A DNA stretch of 62,225 nt from NCBI GenBank assembly GCA_024641855.1, contig JAHECG010000009.1, positions 1-62,225 on the forward strand. Reading direction: 5' to 3'. Of the stretch, positions 43,188 to 54,300 are shown piece by piece (the stretch's first letter is position 1; every line of letters begins with the position of its first letter). Origin of the DNA: Betaproteobacteria bacterium. GTDB taxonomy: Bacteria; Pseudomonadota; Gammaproteobacteria; Burkholderiales; Thiobacteraceae. The position numbers and the translations under genes were made by a program. Under the pieces are notes generated by a model. It was not told the origin of the DNA. It saw only the letters and a list, made by a program, of their open reading frames with translations, and searched no databases.

Positions 43188-43214
43188 GATGCCGGCTTCC
43201 AGCCGGCGCTACGG
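43188..43214 (-). repeat. REP-like palindrome
   Basis: Inverted partner of 43126: GCCGGC-TTCCA-GCCGGCGCTAC. The pair resembles a BIME. Confidence 0.7.
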
Positions 43215-43282
43215 ATAGCCGGTTATGGAGAGGGCGGAAAATAAGCAATCGTGCTGTACGGTCTGCAACCTTGCTAGCTATG

Positions 43283-43443
43283 AACCTAAAAAAAGCAGTT
43301 CGATCACCACAGAGACACGGAGAAAACCGAACCAAGAACAGGTACGGTGGCTCACCCGGTGGGTGAACCTGGTCGGTCGTATTTTCTCTTGATTTTCCTC
43401 TCTGTGCCTCTGTGTCTCTGTGGTGGACTGCCGTTTCTAGGTT
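43283..43443. repeat. MITE-like hairpin element, copy 2 (161 bp)
   Basis: Same ends (AACCTA ... TAGGTT) and same long inverted repeats as copy 1; it lacks 7 bp (one CAGAGGC step). The duplicated spacer at about 40720-40765 has the flanking sequence but no element, so this copy probably inserted after the duplication. Confidence 0.8.
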
Positions 43444-43475
43444 GATTCAGCCGCATCAGCATCCGCTAATTCACG

Positions 43476-43491
43476 TAGGGCATATGGGCTA
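43476..43491. promoter_or_regulatory. Dyad TAGnCC-N4-GGGCTA, copy f
   Basis: TAGGGC-ATAT-GGGCTA. Paired with copy g, 112 bp apart. Confidence 0.55.
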
Positions 43492-43587
43492 TATCTGTAC
43501 TTCATAACGTCACGTATTTGACTTCTTGCACGCCTAAAATTACTGCATCGGCAAAGGCCGTTTTGGCTACATGCCGCGAATCCGGCA

Positions 43588-43603
43588 TGAGCCGAATGGG
43601 CTA
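43588..43603. promoter_or_regulatory. Dyad TAGnCC-N4-GGGCTA, copy g
   Basis: TGAGCC-GAAT-GGGCTA, 114 bp before the tpsB start. Confidence 0.6.
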
Positions 43604-43716
43604 CGCAGGACTGTTTTGCACACTCATTAGAGTCATCCTGAGCCATTACATTACTCAAATATTTAGCTGGGCACGGGTTCTCGCCTAAGCAACCCTTAAT
43701 AAAGATCGATAACGCT

Positions 43717-45312
43717 ATGCTTTGGATGAGAGGTTTTTTAATTGTGCTGTTGGCCGCTCACACCGCAGTTGCGCTAGCCGAGACTCAGTCGGGTACGCAA
43801 GCTGCTCCGAGTCAGGGTTCCGCAGAAGCAGACCGCTTCGATGTCTTCGAATATCAAGTGGTCGGCAATAGCGTGCTGTCGCAGATTGCGATTGAAGAGG
43901 CGGTCTACCCATTCCTGGGTGAAAAAAAATCGTTCAAAGATGTTGAGGGCGCACGCCAAGCTTTGGAGAAGGCGTATCACGATGCCGGCTTTCTCACGGT
44001 GCTGGTGGATATTCCGGAGCAGGACGTGAAAGAAGCCAATGTGCGGCTCAAAGTGGTTGAAGCGCAAGTGGAACGGCTCAAGGTTTCAGGCTCACGCTAC
44101 TACTCGCTGGGGCGTATCAAATCCAAGACGCCTGAACTAGCAGAAGGCAATGTGCCGAATTTTCCCGAGCTACAGAAACAATTGGCTGACGTCAATCGCA
44201 GTGCAGATCGGCGCGTGACGCCGGTGCTGCGGCCAGGTTTGTCGCCGGGCAAGGTGGAAGCGGAGTTGAAGGTCGATGATCACTTGCCGTTGCACGGCAG
44301 CCTGGAATTGAACAATCGCTATTCCGCCAACACCACGCATACGCGTTTATCCGGCGCTGTGCGCTACGATAATTTATGGCAGCGCGAGCATAGTGTTGCG
44401 CTGCAATTTCAAGTGGCGCCGGAGAAGCCGAGCGAGAGTAAAGTGTTTTCCGCCAACTATGTGTTGCCTTTGTACAAAGGCGATGTGCTGGCGTTGTATG
44501 GGGTGCGTTCCGACAGCGACAGCGGAGCGCTGGGCGATGTCAGTGTGATCGGTAACGGTAATATTTACGGACTGCGCTACATTCATCCCATACGCGGCAA
44601 AGAGGGTTTGTTTCACAGCTTGACGGCTGGTGTCGACTATAAAGCCTTCGCTGAAACGGTTAATTTGTTGGGCGCCGATAGTTTCAATACGCCGATCACT
44701 TATTTGCCCTTTACGGTGGCCTACGATGCAACCTTGCAAGACGATCAGCGTCAGCTTCAATTTGGCACCACGCTTAATTTTTCAGTTCGTGGCTTAGGCA
44801 ATAACGAACGAGAGTTCGCCGACAAACGTTTTAACGCTAAACCTAGCTATGCCTATCTGCGCCTGGATGTAAAAGATACGGAAAAACTGCCAGCCGGTTG
44901 GAGCTTGTATGGTCACGCCTCAGGCCAACTCGCGGCCTCGCCGCTGATTTCCAATGAAGAGTTTGGTGCTGGTGGCGCGGATACGGTGCGTGGCTATTTG
45001 GAAACGGAAGCATTGGGTGACCGTGGCGCAATTGGCTCATTGGAATTACGTACGCCTGCGCTTTGGAAAGACGCGAGCGCGATACCAGGTCAAGCTTACC
45101 TGCTCGGTTTTATTGAAGGTGCCTTTTTGGATGTGATCGATCCGTTACCGTCGCAAAGATCGCGCACAACCTTATCCAGCACTGGTGTGGGTTTACGCTG
45201 GCGCGGTAAGGGATTTTCCTTCAATTTGGATTGGGCGTTGCCCTTCAAAGCGACCGCCAATACCGAAGCGCGAAGTGCGCGCACGCATGCGAGGCTAACT
45301 TATGAATTCTAA
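43717..45312 (+). CDS. Two-partner secretion outer-membrane transporter (TpsB/ShlB/FhaC family)
   Basis: A 531-residue outer-membrane protein. Signal peptide (LIVLLAAHTAVALAE), two POTRA domains (about 45-120: FDVFEYQVVGNSVLSQIAIE ... LKVVEA; and about 120-195), and a 16-strand barrel domain to the C-terminal Phe (ARLTYEF). The family VRGY motif of the inward loop is seen near residue 424 (GGADTVRGYLETEALGDRG). It exports the TpsA protein encoded just downstream; its last 11 bp overlap the tpsA start, giving translational coupling. A pair of dyads lies upstream. An eroded duplicate lies at 41007. Confidence 0.92.
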   Translation: MLWMRGFLIVLLAAHTAVALAETQSGTQAAPSQGSAEADRFDVFEYQVVGNSVLSQIAIEEAVYPFLGEKKSFKDVEGARQALEKAYHDAGFLTVLVDIPEQDVKEANVRLKVVEAQVERLKVSGSRYYSLGRIKSKTPELAEGNVPNFPELQKQLADVNRSADRRVTPVLRPGLSPGKVEAELKVDDHLPLHGSLELNNRYSANTTHTRLSGAVRYDNLWQREHSVALQFQVAPEKPSESKVFSANYVLPLYKGDVLALYGVRSDSDSGALGDVSVIGNGNIYGLRYIHPIRGKEGLFHSLTAGVDYKAFAETVNLLGADSFNTPITYLPFTVAYDATLQDDQRQLQFGTTLNFSVRGLGNNEREFADKRFNAKPSYAYLRLDVKDTEKLPAGWSLYGHASGQLAASPLISNEEFGAGGADTVRGYLETEALGDRGAIGSLELRTPALWKDASAIPGQAYLLGFIEGAFLDVIDPLPSQRSRTTLSSTGVGLRWRGKGFSFNLDWALPFKATANTEARSARTHARLTYEF

Positions 45313-48300
45313 GTGGCGAAATCCATTTGCGCACTTGCGTGAACGGTTAACGCCGGCGCGCTTATTTGCATGGGCGAATGCTGTGCCGTTCGTTCTCGCG
45401 GCCATGGTCCCGATTCCCGCGACCGCTGCGGGCGGGTTACCGACACCGTGCTCTGCTTCTGGGGCCTGTACCAATGCGCAAGGGGTGGGCGTTCAGCAAT
45501 TTACCTCGGATGGTGTTTTGACTTCGGGGGGGAATCCGTCGGCCCGCTACAACATCATCGGAAACCTTGGCACGGTGCAGCAGTACGCGAACAAAGCGAT
45601 CGTCAACTGGAAAGATTTCAATATCGGCGCGCAGAACGAAGTGCGCTACGTGCGCGTGGACGATAACGGCAATCCGATCGATGGCGCCAGTTTTTCCACC
45701 CTTAATCGAATCTATCAAAACAGTAAGAGCGTGATCGAAGGCAAGATCAGTGTACAGGAAGGGCAAAACGGCTCCATTTATCTGATCAATCAAAATGGCA
45801 TTTTGTTCAAAGGCACGGCGCAGGTCGATGTGAATACCTTGGTCGCCTCGGCCTTGAATATTACGGACGAAAACTTTCTGAGCGATAACGGTATTTTCAA
45901 TGCTGGTATTCGTGACCCTATTAGTAAAGAACCCATACACCCGGCTTTTTATTGGGAAGGCACCAGTGCGGATGTTTTTAAAGAAACTTACATTCAGGTC
46001 GAGCCGGGCGCGAAGCTGGCCGCGCAATTGGGCGGCGCAATTTTGCTGCTGGGACCGAATGTAACGAATCAAGGATCGATTACAACCAACGAGGGGCAAG
46101 TGGTTCTGGCTGCAGGCGCCAAGGTGTATATCACGGCACCGGATGCGCATCTCGGCGATATCAATGTCAACACAGGGCAACCCGTGCTATCCGAGGATTC
46201 TCCGTATCGCGGGTTGGCTGGCATTCTGGTGGAAGTGGATCCATTTCAAGGCAAAGATAGCAAAGGCATTCCCGTCAAATTAGGTGGCACGGTGACTAAC
46301 GAAAAAGATCCGACGGGTACGATTCTCGAGCACACCGGCGAGATCATCGCCCAAAAAGGCAACGTTACCCTGGTCGGTTTGGCGGTTAATCAAAATGGTC
46401 GAATCAGTGCGACGACTTCGGTGACGCATAAAGGCTCGATCCGCTTGCTGGCGCGGCAAGGAGATGTATCTTTAGTGGATACTAGTGAAAGGGTTGCAGG
46501 AACCGACCAAAAAGTAGGTAGCGTGAACGTATTATCCGCAACTGAAACAGGTACCTTGACGTTCGGTAAGGATAGCGTGACTGAAGTGACGCCGGCGCCG
46601 CCCGAAGCGTTGGCTGCGCAAACGCTGACAGACGATCAAATTTTCAATTCCTCGACCATTGAGGGCATTGGCAAAAATATTTACCTGGAAGATCGTGCGC
46701 GCATTTATGCGCCAGGTGGCTATGTCACGCTGTCGGCGCAGGCGGTTGGCAATCAGTTTCAGTTACCCATGTTGGGTCTGCCCAACGATAGCCGCATATA
46801 TCAAGGCGTGGGCAGTGTGATTGATGTGTCGGGTGTTGCAGGCGCTCAGGCGTCGATTGAACGCTATTTCAGAGAGGTCGATTTACGCGCTTCAGAATTA
46901 AAAGACAATCCGCTGAATCGCAATGCCTTATTGCGGGGTAATAAAATTCAAGTGGATTTACGCGATTTGCCGGACTCTTCTTTGGCTGACTTGTCGCCGT
47001 TCCTGAATACCATCCCACGTAACGTGCTGGAGAAACTGTCGGCGGGCGGCTCGGTGACTCTGCGCTCGGAAGGCGATATCGTGTTGCGTGCGGGTTCCAA
47101 GATCGATATTTCCGGCAGTGCGGTGAATATCTCGGGTGGCTATGGCAGCACTAGCCGTCTGGTATCGAATGGTGCGGTTTTCGATATCGCCAAAGCCAAA
47201 GGTGATCGCGTGTATCAGGCGATCATCAATGACACGTTGGTCATTACCGATCCTAAATGGGGGGTGACGCAATCTTATAATTTGCTCAGCAATAAACATT
47301 ACTACGCGGGCTATAGCGAAGGCACGGCTGCGGGCACGCTGTCATTGTTGGCGCATGCCTATGCGTTGGATGGCGATGTGGTGGCGAAGGTATCGCAGGG
47401 GGTGAATCAACGCGCCACTTCTCCACAGCGCGGCGCATTGATTATCGGTGACGTGAGCCAGGTCAATGTGGGAATTCCAGATTTTAAATCGCCAGCAGTC
47501 ACGATATTAAAGTCATTTGATCCACTCGATGGCGCGTTCGCTGAAGACACGCCTTTGTCGCAAGCGCGTGCCGATACTACTTTGTTGTCCAGTGCCATGC
47601 TGAATCGCAGCGGCCTGGGAAAAGTGGCGGTTTACAGCAACGGCAAAATCACGGTGGAAAGCAATAGCGGTTTGGTGCTGCCGGCTTTTGGCGAATTGAC
47701 GTTGATCGGCAATCAAATCGAGGTGAAAGATGGTATTTCGGCTAGCGCCGGTGCGATTACACTCAGAAGTCAAGTCACGAACCAACCGCAGTCCGCAGAT
47801 TATTTGAACAATATCGTCATCCAGCCAGGCGTGCAGTTATCGACCGCCGGTCTGTGGGTCAACGACCGCCTGGCTGGTGCTGACTTGTCCTTGCCGTTGG
47901 CATCCGCCAATGGCAAATCCTTATGGGATGGCGGCAGTGTTAGCTTGACGGCTTATGACGGCATCAGCCTCGGTGCGGGCAGTGTGGTGGATGTCAGCGG
48001 CAGCGGCTATGTGAATGCAGCCGGTAAATTTAAACCCGGCAATGCAGGTGCAATCAGCTTGGTGACCAACAAAGGCAAGGAAGCGTTTGCCCCCTTGGCG
48101 ACTTTGGATTTGCCGGCGGATTTGCGCAGCGTGCTACGCGCGCAGGCGCCTGGCAAAGGCGGGAGCTTGAGCTTGAAAGTGGGGGCTTTGACGATCGGTG
48201 CGGCAGCGCGCGGTGTGGCGGGTGAATTTTTATTGACCCCGGAATTTTTCAAGGGCAACGGCTTCGCTTCTTACAATCTGGAAGGTCGCGATAGCGTGGT

Positions 48301-51300
48301 GGTTGCGGATGGCGTCAACCTGAGTCCGACCGTGGCTAGCCGCCGGGTGAACGCCAGCTTTGCCGGTCGCGCCACTGGCAGCGATATCAATCAATTTTCC
48401 AGTTACGGCGTCTTGCCGGTCTATCAGCGCCAAGCCGTGGATTTAACGTTGCAAGCGCGCAATGACACGAATCTGTATGCCGATACCGGCGCCAAGCAAG
48501 CCAGCGGTTGGTTGAAGATTGAGCAGAATGCCAAAATAAATTTGGATCCGGGCGGCTCGGTATTTTTGGGCGCCACCGGTTACGTGTTGGATGTGGAAGG
48601 GCAAATCACTACACCGGCGGGCAACATCAGTTTGGCGATCAATCGCGACACGAGCAAAGGTGATTTAGGTTACGACCCGACACAAGCGATTTGGATCGGT
48701 AGTGGCGCAAAGCTGTCGGCCACCGGTGCGTTTGTCGCGACACCGACGAACAACGGCCTGCGCGCCGGCAAAGTGTTGGATGCCGGCAATATCACCATCG
48801 ATGCGCAAAATGGGTTTGTGGTTGCACAACAAGGTGCGGTGCTCGATGTTTCTGCGGTGGCCACTACTTTGGACATTCCGTTGCAGCTTAGCCCATTCAT
48901 TCAGCCGACACGCATTGCCGGCAACGCCGGGAAAATTTCTATAACGGCGCGTGAAGGCGGGTTGTTGGATGCCACTTTGCACGGCGAATCTGCCGGTGGG
49001 CTTGGCGGTCGCTTGGCGCTGACATTGGAACGCACGGGCACCACTTTTAATGGCTATCCTGGAACCCCTTTTAATGATCCAGCGCGGCAATGGAAAATCG
49101 AGCTGACGCAAAACGATCTTGCCGTGCCCAAAGCACTCAAGCCTGGCGATAATCTCGATACGCTTGCACCCGGCAGATTACGCTTTGGCATTGATCGCGC
49201 TGTGGCTGGCGGTTTCGAGCAACTGGCTTTCAATGCCGAAAACGCGGTGGCCTTTAAGGGAAATGTGGCGATCCCGAAAACAGCTAACTTACGCGCGTTG
49301 ACGGTCAACGCGCCAGTGATCGAAAGTGATGGCGGCACAGTGGCTTTGGCCGCCAACTACGTCAATCTGGGGAATCAAAGCACGGACCGTAACCGACAAG
49401 TAGCGCAGACGGCGACCGGCGGTACCGGCACATTGGGTATCGCGGCGGGTTTTGTCGACCTTAGCGGACATTTTGCGTTTCAGGGGTTCAAGAGCGCTGA
49501 AATCGTTAGCGATAGCGATGTGCGTTTAGTGGGTGTGGCCAAAGCACCCGTCGATGTCAATACCGCACCCACCCGGCCCGAAGGCAGTCTCGCCATACTG
49601 GGCGATTTGCAACTGCAAGCGCATCAAGTGTATGCCACCACCTTTAGCCAGTATGCGTTGAATGTCGATGGACAAGTGACGGTGGCTCGCAAGGGTACGC
49701 CTAGTCCGATCTTGTCGGCAGGCAGCGATGTCGCGGTCAACGCCAAAACAATCGTATTTGGCGGCGATCCTTCCAAAGGAACTACGGGCGGTGCGCTCAA
49801 AGCGCCGTTGGGTAGCATCACGTTAACGGCGGATAGCATTACGCTGGACGACGGCAGCATTGTTTCCGTTTCGGCAGAGGATCAACTGATCCCGTTTGGC
49901 CGCACCGATGCGACTGGGCAATCGTATATTTATAGCCTGCCGGGCGGGAATGTTGCGATTGATGGCGCACCGCAAAAACGCATCGAGCTGAAGGGACAAA
50001 ATCTGGCGTTTAAATCGGACGCAACGCTCGATGTCAGCGGTGGCGGCGATTTGTTGGCTTATGAATTTATCCAAGGCATCGGTGGTTCCAAGGATGTGCT
50101 CTCGCCAACCGTATCGCCTAATACGTTTGCCATCCTCCCAAGCTATAAGGATGGCGTTGCCGCGCCTTATGACAGTCAAGTCATTGCAGAATTGAAAGCG
50201 GCCAATGTAAATGCGCCTGCGTATGGTCAAAGTGTTTATTTGAACGCATCGGGCGATTTACCCGCCGGCTATTACACGCTGCTGCCGGCGCGCTATGCCT
50301 TGTTGCCCGGTGCTTATTTAGTGACGCCGGCTGGCAGCAAATACCAGGATTTGCCATCGACGCAAAGCTTTGCGCAAATTGCTGGCGGCACGATTGTCGC
50401 CGGCAACTTTGCCGCTTTGAACCGCGATGGCGGCTTTACGCAAACCAGTCGCAGCGGCGGCTTTTTGGTCGAGCCTGGCACGTTGGCGCTGACGCGCTCG
50501 GAATATCTACAGACGCGCGGCTCGACATTCTTTAGCGGTCAGGGCGGGCAAGTCCCGGGAGATGCGGGACGCGTCGTGTTCGAAGCGACAAAATCCTTGC
50601 AGTTGGATGGACAATTAGCGGCAAATCACGCGGCGGGTATGCGCGGCGCCGCAGTGGATATTAGTTCGCTGAAGCTGGCGCTCGTGTCACCCGGTGGCGC
50701 TGCGCTGGATTCAGGCGATGCGGATGCCGTCCGGCTGGATGTAGGTTCTTTGTCGCGCTTGGGTGCGGAAAGTTTGTTTATCGGCGGTACGCGCAGCAGC
50801 GCTGCAAACGGCGTTGATTTGAATGTAATCGCGCAAAAAGTGATCGTGGCTAATGATGCGCAACATGATTTAACCGCACCGGAAATCGTTTTAGCAGCAA
50901 CGCAGCAAGTGCAGGTGAAAAGTGGCTCATCGATTACCGCTACAGGTACTGAGGCACGAGCGGATGATATCAATATCACGAATAGTGATGGCAATGGTGC
51001 ATTGCTGCGCGTGGCCAGTACGCCGCAAGTGACGGTCACGCGCAATGCGGCGAATCGCTCGCAGGGCGAGTTGGCCATCGAAGAGAAAACGACGCTGACA
51101 GCCAATGGTGCAATTAACCTCGATGCGACCAAGAATACAAAACTGAACGGTACACTGGATCTCGGTAACGGCGCCGGCCTGGCGATTGCCGCCGGTTCTA
51201 TTGGCTTGGGTGATGTGCAGAATCTGAAGCAAGGTTTGAATTTCGATCAAACGGCATTTGGCGCACTGCTGAAAAAAACCAATGATTTACGTTTGACGAG

Positions 51301-54300
51301 CTATGGCACTATTGATTTCTATGGAAAAGTCGACGCGGAAAGTTTATTAGGCGGCAACGCAGCACCGGATTTAAGTCTGCGGGCAACAGGTCTGGCAGGC
51401 TTTGAGGGGACAAATGGCGCGCATGCGGATGTGACGCTGGCGGGCAATCGCGTTACTTTGTCTAATCCCACCGCGACCGTCGTGACGCCAGTGCTGGGCA
51501 ATGGCAAGCTGACAATTAAAGCAAATGAGCTGCGCACAGGCGACGGTCAATTTGCCTTGACTGGTTTTGCCGAAGCGACATTAACAGCTGATAGCCAGAT
51601 TGTTGCAGCCGGTAAAGGTGGGTTGAACACGGCCGCGAAACTAACGTTGGATGCGCCACGCGTAACGGCGGAGGCAGGGGCTCAATATAACTTCAAGTCA
51701 TCAAATGTGTTGGCTATTGCATCTAGCGCCGGACAAGCGGCAGCGCTGTCTCACAATGTGCCTAGTGCGCAATTAGGCTTTGAGGGTGCGCAGGTCAAAA
51801 TTTCTGGCTTGGTTGACTTGCCCGGCGGCACAATCAATGTCAGCGCAACGCAAGGCGATCTTAATATCAATAACGGCGCGGTGTTGCGTGCCGCAGGGCG
51901 CGAAGAATTTGTGTTCGATGCGGCGGTGGACCAACCGGGCGGCAATATCACGCTGACTGCTTCGGGCAAGGCGAACTTGAATGCGGGTTCATTGGTGGAT
52001 GTCTCGGCCACCGGCGCGGATGCCGGGACGCTCAGCATTAGCGCGAATGAAGTGAATTTAGTGGGCGACCTTAAAGGCGATTCAGTTAAAGGTTCAGAAA
52101 ATGTTGTCGGCAACCAAGGTCGCTTTGTATTGAATGCAGGTTCACTCGCTGAGTTAGGCGATTTGTCCGATAAATTGAGCGCGGGCGGTTTCACGGATTC
52201 CGTGCGTATCACTTTGGCGAGCGGTGATACCGATTTAGCTAAAGGCAAGACATTGAAGGCGCGTGAAATCCAAATTGCGACCGATGGCGGCAGCATCACT
52301 ATCGCCGGTACGCTGGATGCGAATCATGCGCGTGGCGGTGCGATTGCGCTGGCTGCGAAAAATGATGTGACGTTGACTAAGAATGCCTTACTCCAGGCCG
52401 AAGCCTCGGATGCCGAGCGGCAAGGTGGCCGTGTTGAGATTGCCACTAAAGACGGCTTTCTGGATTTGCAAAGTGGGTCCAGCATCAAAGTGGCGGGTGG
52501 TTTGAGCCAGCTGGCCCAGCAATATAATTTGAATGGCGGTCATCAGGGCGGCCAGGTTTGGCTGCGCGCGGGCGTGGACGGCAATACGATTCGCGTAAAC
52601 AATCTGGCCAGTGCGGTCAGTGGGACGGAATATCTGGATGCATCAACGACTGCAAACCTGATTCAAGCTGCACGTAGTTCACCCCCCGCTATTCTGAACG
52701 CAACGTATTTAGAAGCCGTGCAGCAAGTTACTTTTAATGATGCGTCCTTAGTGATCGATACGGCCAAGATCAATACTTTGCAAAATGGCGTAACCACGTT
52801 CTACAACAATCTGGTGAAACCAAACTCCGTTTTCCGTGTGGTGCCGGGCCTGGAAATCATCAATAAGGGTGGCGACATTACCTTGGCCAACAACTGGAAC
52901 TTGGGCAGTGTCGGGGCGTCCACGAATCTCGCATCACAGCAGCCAAAACCGCAGGCGGCACTACGCTTTGGCGCCAATAATGAAGCTGGCGTGTTGACGT
53001 TACGCGCTGCGGGCAATATCACTTTCAATGCATCGTTGAGTGATGGCTTTAGAGATACTTCTCGAAACTCGACAACGTTTGATGCGCCGAATAATTGGCT
53101 ATATGACACATCAATCGTCGATACCTGGGCGTATCGGATTGTGGCGGGTAGCAATTTCAATGCGGCTGCGCCTTTGGCCGTCAACGATGTCAACGCGAAT
53201 GTAACGGTATCGGCGGGCATTGCGGCGGGTGTTGCTGCTGGGTCTACCTCAACATCCACCACTGCGAAGGTTCTGACGGATCAATTGATTCGAACTGGAG
53301 CAGGCTTTATCGATATTGCTGCGGGTCGGGACATTGTTTTAAGCAAGAAAGTCATCGGCAGCGGTTCGAGCGCTGTAACGTATGTTGCTGAGGTATATAC
53401 GGCTGGCCGGAATGCGCCAGCGGTGGACGGTTTCTCCAGCACGAGTAACACCAAAGTTTATTATCCAACAAGCGGCGGAGATATCCGCTTGCTTGCGACG
53501 GGTAATATTTACGGACAACCTTTAGGCGGGAATAACGCAAGCAGCGAACCGATTATCAACCAATGGTTATATCGCTATGCCAATATAGGCCAGGCAAATC
53601 CACAAACAGCTTGGGCAGCGCGCTTTGAAAATTTCCGTCAAGGAGTAGCGACCTTAGGTGGTGGCGATATTACGGTAGAAGCTAAAGGGAATATTGATAG
53701 CTTGTGGCTTTCTGCACCGACCAATGCGCGCCTGAGTGGTGACGCAAAAAAAACGGCGAGCATCGATAATTTGCTGGTGCAAGGTGGCGGGGACATTACC
53801 GAAAGAGCGGGTGGAAACGTTAGTAATGGCTTGATTTATGTCGGTCAAGGCCAAGGGAAGGTTGTCGCAGGAAACAGTCTTGATACGCGTGTTGCTTTGC
53901 AAGATGCCACCGCGCAATTGACGGCCATCAATGATGCTACGGTAACGGATGCGTTTAACCCAACCGTTGCCACACAGGCTAAGGGTAATAGTTCGAGCAA
54001 TAACATTGCGTTCAACTCCTATGGCGATAAGGCTATCAACCATAGTCTTTTCGATGCCGCACTGCAGGTCATGTCACGCGCAGGGGACGTGCAAGTAGAC
54101 AGTTCGACAGATAACTATGTTTATCCAAGCCTGCTTTCTGCGCTGGCTCCTCAGGGCAATGTCACGGTTGGCGGGAAGCAAGCATTAGTGCTATTTCCGA
54201 ATGCCATCGGTAATCTCGATTTGATTGCTGCGAACGATGTGTTATTTGGCCGTCCTTTGATCATGTCGGATTATGCTGTGAATGCCTATCCGAGTATTAC

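Noticed and set aside
45422-45433. TAAG (residues 41-44 of TpsA), the LapG cleavage motif, in the giant exoprotein
   Set aside because: It falls at the signal-peptide cleavage region, with no retention module before it and with a TPS secretion domain after it, so a LapG site is unlikely.
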